The translations under genes were made by a program, and so were the position numbers. Positions 17,607 to 27,545 of a stretch of 64,000 nucleotides of DNA are shown one piece after another. Below the pieces are notes generated by a model, which saw only the letters and a list, made by a program, of their open reading frames with translations, had not been told where the DNA came from and did no database searches. The stretch's first letter is position 1, and every line of letters begins with the position of its first letter. The stretch comes from Psychrobacter sp. P11F6 (GTDB lineage Bacteria; Pseudomonadota; Gammaproteobacteria; Pseudomonadales; Moraxellaceae): assembly GCF_001435295.1 (NCBI RefSeq), contig NZ_CM003594.1, forward strand, positions 1,736,001-1,800,000. Reading direction: 5' to 3'.

Positions 17607-18689
17607 ATGATAAAAAATAAAATACGATTACCTATGTTTGCTGCTATCAGCGCAGCTTTATTTAGTACAGCGACGATGGCCAGCAATGGCGTTGAATTTA
17701 CCAATCAAGACTGGCAGGTAGTCTGCGACAATACTCGTACATGCCGGCTGGCAGGCTATCAAGCAGAAAACAATAGCGAATTTCCTATATCGGTATTGCT
17801 CATACGCCGTGCAGGCGCAAATGCTGGTGTGGATGGCAAAGTAAAGTTGGGCGGTGCTAAAGAAAGCTCATCTAAAGCCTTGATGCAACTTGGCAATCGT
17901 CATCGTATATCGCTTTTCATCAATGGTAGAGACTATGGCGAAACCAAGCCGTTTTCAACTGCAGCAGGTAATGCTGATCTGACCCCAACACAAGTCACAG
18001 CGCTACTAGAGGCGCTGACTAAGTCAAGCAAAATTGAGCTAGTGCTACGTAACTCACGCTGGCAACTGTCTGATAAAGGGGCTAGCGCTGTCATGCTCAA
18101 AGCAGATGAAGCCCAAGGTCGAGTAGGGACGTCATCTGCCTTTATCAATACTGATGGTGCCGCCAAATCAAATAGCACTGTATTGCCAGCTAAACCTGCA
18201 CCAAAACTGCGCTTTGTGGCGCCCAATCCGAAAGCCGTCGCTAGTGACAATAGAAAGTTTGTGATGAAATCGTCGCAGCTAGCGGCGCTGATGAAAAGTA
18301 CGATGAAAGATGCGGATAGTGACTGTCCCAATCTATCAGATAAATCACCATGGCGTGTGAGCCGACTGAATGGCTCACAGCTCTTGGCACAACATGACTG
18401 CTGGACAGGTGCTTATAATACTGGTGCAGGCATCTGGGTCATCAATGACAGTAAACCTTATAAACCAACATTGGTAACCACCAACGCCACTGGCTATGAT
18501 AAGGGTAAAATCACTTCCGTACAAAAAGGTCGCGGCATCGGTGATTGTTTAACCAAGACTGATTGGGTATGGACAGGCAAGGCATTTGAAAAAAGCCATG
18601 AAAGCACCACAGGGCTTTGCCGTATGATTGAAGCGGGCGGTGCTTGGCAATTGCCGACGTATGTCACCGAAGTTAAAATGGTGCGATAG
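17607..18689 (+). CDS. DUF1176 family exported protein
   Basis: The product is a 360-residue protein of the DUF1176 family, function unknown. The N-terminus from ATG 17607 has a basic start, a hydrophobic core and a likely cleavage after STATMA, so it is probably periplasmic. Family-typical features are WQVVCDNTRTCRLAGY near the mature N-terminus and cysteine-containing repeats toward the end (DSDCPNLSD, HDCWTGAYNTG, GDCLTKTDW). The frame is open to an ATG at 17412, but the extra 65 residues are polar and would bury the signal peptide, so the shorter start is preferred. No clear ribosome site is seen for either. Confidence 0.8.
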   Translation: MIKNKIRLPMFAAISAALFSTATMASNGVEFTNQDWQVVCDNTRTCRLAGYQAENNSEFPISVLLIRRAGANAGVDGKVKLGGAKESSSKALMQLGNRHRISLFINGRDYGETKPFSTAAGNADLTPTQVTALLEALTKSSKIELVLRNSRWQLSDKGASAVMLKADEAQGRVGTSSAFINTDGAAKSNSTVLPAKPAPKLRFVAPNPKAVASDNRKFVMKSSQLAALMKSTMKDADSDCPNLSDKSPWRVSRLNGSQLLAQHDCWTGAYNTGAGIWVINDSKPYKPTLVTTNATGYDKGKITSVQKGRGIGDCLTKTDWVWTGKAFEKSHESTTGLCRMIEAGGAWQLPTYVTEVKMVR

Positions 18690-18809
18690 CCGCCAATAAT
18701 ACTGCTGATTGTCTTATTACTCAGCATATTGAACGCGTACTTCTATAAGCAAATTTGCTTTATTTACCGAGAAATTTAATAAATAGCTACATATAATATT
18801 TTATTGTGC

Positions 18810-19272
18810 TATACTGCGTCGCCACGTTAGCTTAGGCTTTCGTGAATTATGAGATTGATAACATCGCCTGCGATTTTGGGTCTAGGATGACCATAAGTAA
18901 TTGTTGCCGATGATTTTGTGTACTTGAATAACCTGTCATGAAAATAGCAGTTATTTTTGACTCATATCTTATCTACCGAACCATAAATATGGTTTAAATT
19001 GGTTGTTATTCGCGATTATTTGCTTTGGACAAAGCATTAATAATACGCTTATATCAAACAAGGATGAGACACTCGGCACTACCACCAAAATACGTCAGAC
19101 AGCACGAACGCATTTATTGTAGAGGCTCTAAGCTTTATTGACTTGGCTTCTGATTATCGACACTTACATGTGGTCCGGTAATTCTTTAATAAAGGCAGCG
19201 TGGTGAACGGTTATCAGTGGTATGCATCAAGCTTGCTGAATTTACAGCAACTTATACTTACCAAGGATTCTC
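18810..19272 (+). promoter_or_regulatory. probable promoter and long leader of the DEAD-box helicase gene
   Basis: A TATACT -10-like hexamer at 18810-18815 precedes about 450 bp without a convincing ORF before the helicase start. Helicase mRNAs of cold-adapted bacteria often carry long structured leaders; whether this is one is inference. Confidence 0.35.
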
Positions 19273-20940
19273 ATGACTGATATTTTATCTGCAATCGCCG
19301 CTGAAAACGGCATCATCGAAAACACTGACACTCCAAATACTGATACTAATAATCAAGCGGCTACTACTGACGCGACTGATGAAGATCAAATTACCTTTGC
19401 TGAACTAGACATTGCCAAGCCGATTTTGACTGCGCTTGATCGCAGTGGTTATACCAATCCAACACCTATTCAAGCACAAGCCATTCCTTTTGCACTAGCC
19501 GGTCGCGACTTATTATTGTCTGCGCAAACCGGTAGTGGTAAAACGGCGGCATTCGTTATCCCTGTACTTGACCGTTTAAGCCGTGCCACTAGCTTTGATA
19601 AATTAACTAAAGCTCTTATCTTAACGCCAACGCGTGAACTTGCTCAGCAAGTACATGATAGCGTACGTACTTATTCTAAAGACATGCGTGGTCTATTCTG
19701 CGTACCTTTAGTGGGCGGCGCACCATACAATGGTCAGATCACTGCGTTGAAAAAAGGCGTTCAAGTTATCGTTGCCACCCCAGGTCGTCTACTTGACCAT
19801 ATCAATGCTGGTCGTGTTGACTTATCAAGCTTAGAAATTTTGGTACTTGATGAAGCTGACCGTATGCTAGACATGGGTTTTGCTGATGATATCAGTGACA
19901 TCCTTCGTGCTGCACCAATTGATCGTCAAACGATTATGTGTTCTGCAACTTGGGATGGCCCAGTAGGTAAAATCGCTGCCAGCTTCACTAAGAACCCTGA
20001 GCGTGTATCAATCAAAGTAGAATCTGCACACATCGAAGAAAAAGTGTACTACTGTGATGATTTCGATCACAAAAACCGCTTACTTGACAAAATCGTTTGC
20101 CAGCAAGATATGGAACAGATCATTATCTTTGCTGCTACCAAACGTAGCACTGAAAAACTGGCCAAACAGCTACAAGAAGCGGGTCATAAAGCCAGCTTCC
20201 TACATGGTGATTTGCCACAAAGCAAGCGTAACCGTATCGTTCAAGACTTGCGTAATGGTAAAGTTAAAATCTTAGTAGCGACTGACGTTGCTGCTCGTGG
20301 TCTAGATATCCCAGCTATCTCGCACGTTATTAACTATGATCTTCCACGCCAAACTGAAGATTACGTCCATCGTATCGGTCGTTGTGGTCGTGCTGGTCGT
20401 ACTGGTATCGCTATCAGCTTGTGTAGCATGGATGATCGTCCACAGCTAAACGCTATCAACCGTTATTTAGATCGCAAAATGGAAGTATGTATCATCGAAG
20501 GCATGGAGCCTAAGAAGACTTATGTACCTAGCGAAAATAAAGGTAATGGTCGTGGTCGCGGTCGTGGTCGTTCAAACGGCGGCGGTGGTAATGGTCAAGG
20601 CCGTGGTCGCTCGAGCGGTGGTTATCAAGGTAATCCTGCTAATGCTCGCGGTCGTTCAAGCGACAGCGCTTCAACTGGTCAACGCGCTAGCAATGACAGC
20701 GGTTATCAAGGTAAGCCACGTGACACGTCAGGCAAGTCAAATGAGCGTTCAGGTGGCAAGCCGTATCAAGGCAAGCGCACTGGTGCTCCTAGCCGCGGCG
20801 ATAGCACTGGCGTTCCACGTGGTGAGCGTGCTGCAACAGGTCGTGGTCGTCCAAGTGGCAGCCAAGGTCGCCCAGCAGGTCGTTCTGACAGCCGTGGTCA
20901 AGGTCGTCCAAACGGCGGCAACCGTGGTAACAACTCGTAA
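19273..20940 (+). CDS. DEAD-box ATP-dependent RNA helicase with RGG-rich tail (RhlE-like)
   Basis: This 555-residue RNA helicase acts in RNA remodelling, plausibly ribosome assembly or cold adaptation. Motifs in order: Q-motif YTNPTPIQAQAIP, motif I AQTGSGKT, PTREL, motif II DEAD in VLDEADRMLDMGF (RhlE-like), motif III SAT, and motif VI HRIGRCGRAGR. A ~40-residue acidic extension precedes the core. After about residue 415 the tail is a low-complexity Gly/Arg/Ser region with many GRGR and YQG repeats, probably an RNA-binding disordered segment. A clear AAGGA ribosome site precedes the ATG. Confidence 0.93.
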   Translation: MTDILSAIAAENGIIENTDTPNTDTNNQAATTDATDEDQITFAELDIAKPILTALDRSGYTNPTPIQAQAIPFALAGRDLLLSAQTGSGKTAAFVIPVLDRLSRATSFDKLTKALILTPTRELAQQVHDSVRTYSKDMRGLFCVPLVGGAPYNGQITALKKGVQVIVATPGRLLDHINAGRVDLSSLEILVLDEADRMLDMGFADDISDILRAAPIDRQTIMCSATWDGPVGKIAASFTKNPERVSIKVESAHIEEKVYYCDDFDHKNRLLDKIVCQQDMEQIIIFAATKRSTEKLAKQLQEAGHKASFLHGDLPQSKRNRIVQDLRNGKVKILVATDVAARGLDIPAISHVINYDLPRQTEDYVHRIGRCGRAGRTGIAISLCSMDDRPQLNAINRYLDRKMEVCIIEGMEPKKTYVPSENKGNGRGRGRGRSNGGGGNGQGRGRSSGGYQGNPANARGRSSDSASTGQRASNDSGYQGKPRDTSGKSNERSGGKPYQGKRTGAPSRGDSTGVPRGERAATGRGRPSGSQGRPAGRSDSRGQGRPNGGNRGNNS

Positions 20941-20997
20941 TACTGTTATATTTGGTGATTAAAATTATTAATTACTTGATCGCCTAAAGATAGCACT

Positions 20998-21030
20998 AAA
21001 AAAGCCAGATACTCGTTATCTGGCTTTTTT
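20998..21030. terminator. terminator after helicase gene
   Basis: A perfect 14-bp inverted repeat (20998-21011, 21017-21030) with AGCCAGATA arms and a 5-base loop ends in six T's. Confidence 0.9.
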
Positions 21031-21116
21031 GTGTTTATTCGATCGCTGCTTGCGCGTTTTTTTCGCCTTGTCTATACTAACAAGCTTTTATTCATCGTGT
21101 GCTGCGGAGCTATTTG

Positions 21117-22361
21117 ATGCCCGATATTTCTCATTTAACCATTGATAGCCTGCCATTGGCCTTTGGCATCATTATGGCCATTATCGGTTTGGTTTTTTAT
21201 ACCCAAGGATTACCCGGTAAATTCTGGCAGCGCTTTTATGCGGTATTGCCGGGTATCGTGCTGTGCTGCTTTATACCTGCGACGCTTAATAGTTTAGGTG
21301 TTTTTGCTGACGGTATTGGCTCACAGATTTATGGCTTTACCGCCACGTATCTGTTGCCAGCAAGTTTGCTGTTAATGACCTTGTCGATGGATGTACCGAA
21401 GATATTGGGGCTAGGCTGGAAAGCCATCGCCATGTTTTTTGCTGCTAGTATCGCGATTATTATTAGTGGACCAATTAGCTTAGGTGTCGCTAAATGGGTA
21501 TCGCCTGAGATGTTTACCGATGACACGCTATGGCGTGGGTTTTCGGCGGTGGCGGGTAGTTGGATCGGCGGTGCGGCAAATCAAGCAGCGATGAAGGAGC
21601 TATTTGGCGTCAGTGATGATTTATTTGGGATGATGATTTTGGTCGATACCACCAATGCTTCATTATGGTTATTGGCTATCTTGGTATTGGCGAAGCATAG
21701 CGATAAGATAGATCGGCTATTGAGGGCAGACACCAGTAGTATTGATAAAGTGATTAAGGCGGTTGAGAATTATGAGCGTGACAATGCTCGTCCAGCCACT
21801 TTAAATGACTTGATGGTGATGTTTGGCTTATGCTTTGCTATGGTGGGTGTCGCACACTTTATTGGTGGTCAAATTGCAGGGTTTTTTGCGCCCTATAGCT
21901 GGGCAGTACAATATAGCTTTGCCAGCTCGTTCTTTTGGATGGTGGTGATTATCACGTTAATCGGTGTGATTTTTTCTTTCACTAAAGTACGCAGACTCGA
22001 TCATGTTGGCGCTTCCAAAATAGGTACTGTCTTTATCTTCATCTTGATTGCTGCTATTGGTATGCAAATCAATCTTGCGGGTATCGTTTCGCAATGGCGA
22101 CTGCTCCTTATTGGTTTATTATGGATGAGCATTCACGTTGTCATTATCTTTGCTGTGGCTAGGATAATTCGTGCGCCGTTTTTCTTTTTGGCAGTCGGCT
22201 CCAATGCCAATACTGGCGGTGCATCATCGGCCCCCATTGTCGCAACGGCGTTTCACCCATCACTCGCGCCAGTTGGGGTGTTTTTGGGCATTCTGGGCTA
22301 TGCGGTAGGCACTTTCGGTGGCTATATTAGTACCCAATTGATGCGCTTGGTAGTAGGGTGA
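21117..22361 (+). CDS. DUF819 family integral membrane protein
   Basis: The 414-residue multi-span membrane protein is of the DUF819 (YjcL-like) family; the substrate is unknown. It shows about 11 hydrophobic segments and the conserved glycine-rich loops AGSWIGGAANQAAMKE and GSNANTGGASSAPIVA, which suggest a transporter fold with two inverted halves. The ATG at 21117 has CGGAG at good spacing; an in-frame GTG six codons upstream is less likely. It stands alone between two terminators. Confidence 0.85.
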   Translation: MPDISHLTIDSLPLAFGIIMAIIGLVFYTQGLPGKFWQRFYAVLPGIVLCCFIPATLNSLGVFADGIGSQIYGFTATYLLPASLLLMTLSMDVPKILGLGWKAIAMFFAASIAIIISGPISLGVAKWVSPEMFTDDTLWRGFSAVAGSWIGGAANQAAMKELFGVSDDLFGMMILVDTTNASLWLLAILVLAKHSDKIDRLLRADTSSIDKVIKAVENYERDNARPATLNDLMVMFGLCFAMVGVAHFIGGQIAGFFAPYSWAVQYSFASSFFWMVVIITLIGVIFSFTKVRRLDHVGASKIGTVFIFILIAAIGMQINLAGIVSQWRLLLIGLLWMSIHVVIIFAVARIIRAPFFFLAVGSNANTGGASSAPIVATAFHPSLAPVGVFLGILGYAVGTFGGYISTQLMRLVVG

Positions 22362-22546
22362 GCGCGAATATAATGCTCAGCATTGGTAACGCCAAACGCT
22401 TCTGTAATAACGCTAACTAGTCTGCGCTGTTAATTGCCAGCATATTCATATGAGTCGGACTGGTTAGTATTAGTTGATAAACAACTATGTTGATCCATCA
22501 TATCTCTACAGAGATAAAAACTTTCAATTTACACCAATTTAATAAC

Positions 22547-22574
22547 AAAAAGCCGACTTCACCGTCGGCTTTTT
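22547..22574. terminator. terminator after DUF819 gene
   Basis: A perfect 11-bp inverted repeat (AAAAAGCCGAC and its complement, 22547-22557 and 22564-22574) with a 6-base loop and T-run. Confidence 0.88.
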
Positions 22575-22660
22575 ACTTGTAGTATCAATACATACGAAAT
22601 TGAGCAAACACTCAAATTTGATATTAAATATTTTTAACCCAAAACTATAAGGATAAAACA

Positions 22661-23209
22661 ATGCAAGCAAACTACAACCCAAAAATCATTGCTGGTGCAA
22701 CATTTCCTACTATCGAAGTACCAGCTTATAATGGTGGCATGATGCTATTGGGCAAGCCCGAAAATGGTCATGACTGGAAAATGGTGGTTGTTTACCGAGG
22801 TCAACACTGTCCCATTTGCACCAAATACCTCAATCAGTTAGAAACATTAAAATCGGCATTTAATGAAACGGGTGTCGACGTCATCGCTGTTTCAGGTGAC
22901 AGCAACGAGCAGGTAGCAAGTCATTTGGAAAAAATAAATGTGAGCTTTCCTATCGCCTATGATCTGACCGTTGAACAAATGAAAATGCTAGGTCTTTATA
23001 TCTCTGACCCACGTTCAGAGAAAGAAACCGATCATCCATTTGCAGAGCCCGGCTTGTTTGTTATCAATACAGAAGGAAAGATTCAGATTGTAGATATCTC
23101 CAACGCTCCTTTTACTAGACCTGAGCTGGAAGCCTTGGCAAATGGTCTGGCCTTTATCAGAAATCCAGAAAACAACTATCCTATTCGTGGTACACACGAT
23201 TATGCTTAA
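22661..23209 (+). CDS. peroxiredoxin-like (AhpC/TSA-type redoxin) protein
   Basis: This 182-residue cytoplasmic thioredoxin-fold protein has an active-site segment, YRGQHCPIC, that carries a C-x-x-C pair (Cys50 and Cys53) after a central beta strand. It also has the later VIAVSGDSNEQ and FPIAYDLT segments seen in AhpC/TSA proteins. The C-x-x-C makes it closer to thiol-disulfide redoxins and atypical peroxiredoxins than to classical 2-Cys AhpC. A likely role is reduction of peroxides or protein disulfides. AAGGA lies upstream of the ATG. It is transcribed alone. Confidence 0.85.
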   Translation: MQANYNPKIIAGATFPTIEVPAYNGGMMLLGKPENGHDWKMVVVYRGQHCPICTKYLNQLETLKSAFNETGVDVIAVSGDSNEQVASHLEKINVSFPIAYDLTVEQMKMLGLYISDPRSEKETDHPFAEPGLFVINTEGKIQIVDISNAPFTRPELEALANGLAFIRNPENNYPIRGTHDYA

Positions 23210-23270
23210 GACTGTATTATTGACGACGGCATTACTAAACTAATAAATAGTCAAAGACGTAAATTCATAG

Positions 23271-23304
23271 GGCAGTGCATCATAACCGATGCATTGTCTT
23301 TTTT
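23271..23304 (+). terminator. terminator after peroxiredoxin-like gene
   Basis: An 11-bp stem with two G-U pairs (23271-23281 and 23288-23298) is followed by six T's. The rest of the 353-bp gap to hyuB shows no gene. Confidence 0.75.
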
Positions 23305-23563
23305 ATTGCAAACGCTCTTTATCGTTAACATTCTCTCCAAAAGACTTATTCATACACGTGTGCACTCACAGTCAAAAACTCTGCACTGTCAGTCAATTAA
23401 TTTGCCAAAAACCCCGCTATAGTAAAAAAGCTTCGTCATTAGGATGGATGACAGCCATATAAAGAATGAGTGTAATTGTTAAGTATTAACGACCACATTG
23501 GGCGCTATATTTTACAGAGCCACTCATATCTTCTGATATAAATTTCTAGACAGGGAGTCTCAC

Positions 23564-25327
23564 ATGAGCAAAGCTCACACTTCAATTGATCCTATTACCT
23601 TGTCCGTCGTACGTGGTGCCTTAGAAACGGCGCAGCGCGAGATGACGACAACCTTAGAAAAAACCGCACGCTCTAGTGTCTTTAACTTAGCTCACGATTA
23701 TAGTAATGCCTTATTTGATCATTTGCCTGAGATGATTTTGCAGGGTCAGGATATTCCTATTCATTTAGGCTCACTCATGCCAGCCATGAAAGCTGTTGCT
23801 GAATATTATGGTGATGATATTCATGAAGGAGAAGTTATTTATCACAACGATCCCGTGATGATGGGCAGTCATATCCTAGATTGCTGTATGTATAAGCCAG
23901 TGTTTTATAAAGGCGAGTTGGTATTTTGGACGGTGTGCAAAGGTCACGTCACTGATATCGGTGGTCCAGTACCGGCAGGATATAATCCAGACGCTAAAGA
24001 GATATACGCCGAAGGGTTTCGCATTCCGCCTATCAAAATATGGGAAAAAGGCGTTAGACGTCGTGATGTCATTAATTTAATTCATAGTAATATGCGCTCT
24101 CGTCGTAACCAAGAAGGCGACCTTAATGCTCAGTATGGTGCTTGTGCGGTTGGTGAGCGCAACATGATTGCGTTGCTAGACAAGTATGGCGTAGAGACCG
24201 TCCGTGCGGCGATCGAAGAGCTAAAGAATATGGCTGATACCCATATGCGCTCATTAATTTCATCTATTCCAGATGGCCAGTATCATGGCGAAGCAGTATT
24301 AGAAGATTCAGGTCACGGTTTAGGTGATTTGACCATTAGCGCTGATATTGAGATTAAAGACAGTGATGTGCATATCAAGATCACCAGTCCGCCGCAAGTC
24401 CCTTACTTCATTAACTCCTATGCAGGCAACTCGATGTCTGGTGTACTACTTGGACTGATGATGTTTGCCCAAGTAGACCCACCGTACAACGAAGGTTTAT
24501 ACCGCTGTGTCACGGTAGACTTGGGCGAGCATGGCACGCTATGTAATGCCAAAGAACCTGCCCCTCATGTGAATTGTACTACCACACCGATGGAAACCTT
24601 AACAGATGCTGTGCGTATGGCTTTTGAAGATGCAGCGCCAGATCGTGTGATTGCCTCTTGGGGTCATGCTTCTGGTATCAACATCTCAGGTATTGACCCA
24701 AAAACGGGTGAGCAATACGTCACTATGATTTTGGCCTCGATTATCTCTGGTGCTGGCGCGACTCAGCAGATGGACGGCTGGCATGCTTGCGGTCCATTAT
24801 GTTGCTTCGGCGCGCTAAGCTCTGGTGATATTGAATTGTTAGAGTATCAGTATCCTATCTTAATTCATAAGTATGGCTTGGCAGAAGACAGTGGCGGCGC
24901 TGGTGAGTATCGAGGCGGTTGCGGCACCGTATGGGAAGTTGAGCCGTTAGATCATGAGATGACGGTAGTGGCGTTTGGGGAAGGTCGTGAGCATCCAACG
25001 ATGGGGGCTGCAGGAGCGGAGCAAATATCACCTGAGCTGAAATTAGGGCGCTTAGAGATTATCCATAAAGATGGCGTCACTGATTTGCACAAGCAAAATA
25101 TAATGACTGAAATTCAACCGGGTGACCGTGCGCGTAATACCAATCCTGGCGGTGGCGGCTATGGCAGCTCGTTTGCACGGTCGGTACCCGCAGTATTAAA
25201 AGATGTAGAAGAAAGAATCATATCAGTAGCAGCGGCTAAGACTGAGTATGGTGTGGTTATTGACCCACAAACGCTGGCGGTCAATGAAGCAGAGACAAAT
25301 GCTTTACGTCGTAAGCTGACGGCATAA
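23564..25327 (+). CDS. hyuB: hydantoinase B/oxoprolinase family subunit
   Basis: The 587-residue cytoplasmic enzyme subunit is of the HyuB family. Segments typical of the family are IDPITLSVVRGALE at the start, FDHLPEMILQ, YHNDPVMMGSHILD, GHVTDIGGPVPAG and the C-terminal GRLEIIHKDG and NPGGGGYG motifs. HyuA/HyuB pairs open cyclic amides (N-methylhydantoin, 5-oxoproline) or carboxylate ketones with ATP; the substrate cannot be fixed from sequence. It precedes hyuA by 49 bp in an operon. GGGAG lies before the ATG. The locus is followed by an AraC-type regulator that is disrupted. Confidence 0.9.
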   Translation: MSKAHTSIDPITLSVVRGALETAQREMTTTLEKTARSSVFNLAHDYSNALFDHLPEMILQGQDIPIHLGSLMPAMKAVAEYYGDDIHEGEVIYHNDPVMMGSHILDCCMYKPVFYKGELVFWTVCKGHVTDIGGPVPAGYNPDAKEIYAEGFRIPPIKIWEKGVRRRDVINLIHSNMRSRRNQEGDLNAQYGACAVGERNMIALLDKYGVETVRAAIEELKNMADTHMRSLISSIPDGQYHGEAVLEDSGHGLGDLTISADIEIKDSDVHIKITSPPQVPYFINSYAGNSMSGVLLGLMMFAQVDPPYNEGLYRCVTVDLGEHGTLCNAKEPAPHVNCTTTPMETLTDAVRMAFEDAAPDRVIASWGHASGINISGIDPKTGEQYVTMILASIISGAGATQQMDGWHACGPLCCFGALSSGDIELLEYQYPILIHKYGLAEDSGGAGEYRGGCGTVWEVEPLDHEMTVVAFGEGREHPTMGAAGAEQISPELKLGRLEIIHKDGVTDLHKQNIMTEIQPGDRARNTNPGGGGYGSSFARSVPAVLKDVEERIISVAAAKTEYGVVIDPQTLAVNEAETNALRRKLTA

Positions 25328-25376
25328 AACCCAAAACTAACTGATGATATTAAATAATTTGAGTTAAGGATAACTT

Positions 25377-27458
25377 ATGAAAAATGATTTCCGTATTGGA
25401 GTCGATGCTGGCGGGACGTTTACTGACTTTGTACTGGCAGAAAGAAGTGGCCATGTACATCTGTTTAAAGCACCTTCTACTCCCGAAGATGGCACCTTAG
25501 CTATTGCTAATGGTTTACAGCAAATCGCCACGCAGTTTAACCGTCCTATTGAAGAGATTATCCAAGCATGCGACCTATGTATTAATGGTACGACTGTTGC
25601 GCTAAACGCTCTTATTCAGATGACTGGTGTGAAAGTCGGGCTATTATGTACTAAGGGCCATGAGGACAGTATCGAGATACGCTTAGGGCATAAAGAAGAA
25701 GGGCATCGCTATGATGCCAGCTATCCGCCAGCACCGCAAATTGCCACCCGTGATCGTCGCTTTCCTATCCGTGGTCGTATCTTAGCTGATGGTACTGAAC
25801 ACGAGCCGCTAAATGAGCAAGACGTACTCGATGCGATAAAAGCACTTAAGGAAAAAGACATTCAGGCTGTTGCTATCTCCTTTGTCTGGTCTATTCGTAA
25901 TACTCAGCATGAGCAGCGCGCCAAAGAGCTGGTTGAAGAGCATATGCCAGGGGTGTTCGTCTGCTGTGGTAGTGACGTATATCCACAGATTAAAGAATAT
26001 ACGCGTACCTCAACGACGCTAGTGAATGCCTATTTGAGCCCAGTAATGGCATCTTATGTCCATAAGATTGACGATTACTTTAAGGCATTAGGCGCTGAGC
26101 AGCCCGTACGTTATTTTCAATCTAATGGCGGGCTTGCAGTTGGTAGTATCATGCGAGAGCGTGCGGTCAATGCCATTAACTCAGGACCAGCATCAGCACC
26201 GCAAGCAGGCCTGTATATTGCCAGTCCTTTTGGGATTAATGATATTATCACGGTCGATATGGGCGGTACTTCTTTTGACATCACCATGGCGAAGGCAGGC
26301 AGAACCAGCCTCAACCGCGATATTGATTTCTTACGTAATCGTATTGGCGTGCCTATGATTCATGTAGAGACATTAGGGGCGGGCGGTGGCTCTATTGGGC
26401 ATGTTAATACCTTTGGTATGCTAGAGGTTGGCCCTCAGAGTGCTGGCGCGACTCCTGGACCGGCATGTTATGGTAAAGGTGGTGACTTGCCAACCGTCAC
26501 AGACGCAAACTTAGTATTGGGCTATCTACAGCCGAATGCTGTGTTAGGCGGTAGTGTGACCTTAGACAAAGACAAAGCAGTACAAGCGGTGCAAACACAC
26601 ATCGCTGACCTCCTAAACATCGAGTTAGATCACGCTGCATTTGGTATCAGTGCTATCGTTAACCAAAACATGTCTAATGCCATTCGTCGTATTACTATCG
26701 AAAAAGGCTATGACCCTCGGGATTTTGCGCTAGTCTGCGCAGGCGGAGCAGCTGGCATGCATATTATTGCTCTGGCCGAGGAGATGGGCATTGGGACGGT
26801 TTTAATTCCTAAAATCGCATCTTGTCTCTGTGCCTTTGGTCAGATTATCTCTGATATCAAGTATAACTACTTAGCGACACAAATGATGATTCTCGCACCA
26901 GATGTAGAATTACAATCACTCAATGCTAAGCTACAAGAGCTTGAAGCGCAGGGTGTCCAAAAACTGCTAGAAGATGGCTTTACAGATGAAGATATCACCA
27001 TCGAACGTACTATGGAGATGCGCTATGTTGGTCAGGTGCACGAATGTAACGTGCTGATACCGAATGGTAAGCTCGATGCTAAAAGTGTGAATACCATCTT
27101 AGAGTTATTCCATCATCGCCATCGTGAGCTTTATACTTATGATGAGCGTGATAGTCACGTCGAGCTGGTCAACATTGAGGTATCAGTAATTGGTAAAATA
27201 AGCAAACCAAAACTACCGAGCCTTGTGGCACAGCAAGGGGATATCAGTAATGCTAAAACGGGTAGCCGTAAGATGCTGTTTGATCAGTCCTATGACTGGA
27301 TTGATACGCCTATCTATGACGGTGATAAATTCGGTGCTGGTGCTGTAGTCACAGGTCCTGCGCTCATTCAAGAGCCAACCACTACCGTGGTCATTAAAAA
27401 TGGCTGGCAAGCAGAGCTGCATGAGACTGGCACTTATAAGCTGACGCGAGCAGCATAA
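25377..27458 (+). CDS. hyuA: hydantoinase A/oxoprolinase family, ATP-dependent subunit
   Basis: This 693-residue partner of HyuB has an actin-like ATPase fold: the N-terminal phosphate loop DAGGTFTDFV, the second ITVDMGGTSFDI phosphate motif near residue 300, and the conserved GAGGGSIG and PGPACYG segments typical of HyuA. The C-terminal domain after about residue 510 matches the HyuA C-terminal region. The complex couples ATP hydrolysis to ring opening or carboxylation. No third (gamma) subunit of the acetone-carboxylase type is adjacent. AAGGA precedes the ATG, and the gene ends at a strong terminator. Confidence 0.9.
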   Translation: MKNDFRIGVDAGGTFTDFVLAERSGHVHLFKAPSTPEDGTLAIANGLQQIATQFNRPIEEIIQACDLCINGTTVALNALIQMTGVKVGLLCTKGHEDSIEIRLGHKEEGHRYDASYPPAPQIATRDRRFPIRGRILADGTEHEPLNEQDVLDAIKALKEKDIQAVAISFVWSIRNTQHEQRAKELVEEHMPGVFVCCGSDVYPQIKEYTRTSTTLVNAYLSPVMASYVHKIDDYFKALGAEQPVRYFQSNGGLAVGSIMRERAVNAINSGPASAPQAGLYIASPFGINDIITVDMGGTSFDITMAKAGRTSLNRDIDFLRNRIGVPMIHVETLGAGGGSIGHVNTFGMLEVGPQSAGATPGPACYGKGGDLPTVTDANLVLGYLQPNAVLGGSVTLDKDKAVQAVQTHIADLLNIELDHAAFGISAIVNQNMSNAIRRITIEKGYDPRDFALVCAGGAAGMHIIALAEEMGIGTVLIPKIASCLCAFGQIISDIKYNYLATQMMILAPDVELQSLNAKLQELEAQGVQKLLEDGFTDEDITIERTMEMRYVGQVHECNVLIPNGKLDAKSVNTILELFHHRHRELYTYDERDSHVELVNIEVSVIGKISKPKLPSLVAQQGDISNAKTGSRKMLFDQSYDWIDTPIYDGDKFGAGAVVTGPALIQEPTTTVVIKNGWQAELHETGTYKLTRAA

Positions 27459-27498
27459 AGCAAGTCTATAAAAGCAGGTTATAAAGCAAAATCAACTC

Positions 27499-27545
27499 AA
27501 GGCTTTAGGCATTAAAGAGCACTTAATGCCTGAAGCCTTTTTTAT
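27499..27545 (+). terminator. terminator after hyuBA
   Basis: 17-bp arms (27499-27515 and 27523-27539) around a 7-base loop are followed by a T-rich run. Confidence 0.85.

Noticed and set aside
20521..20935. repetitive tract that might be taken for a CRISPR or tandem-repeat array
   Set aside because: Repeats are in-frame Gly/Arg/Ser codons of the helicase C-terminus with no regular spacers.
20522..20962. 146-codon Val/Ala-rich frame overlapping the helicase tail
   Set aside because: It is a shadow of the repetitive RGG-coding sequence in another frame; composition is an artefact of the repeats.
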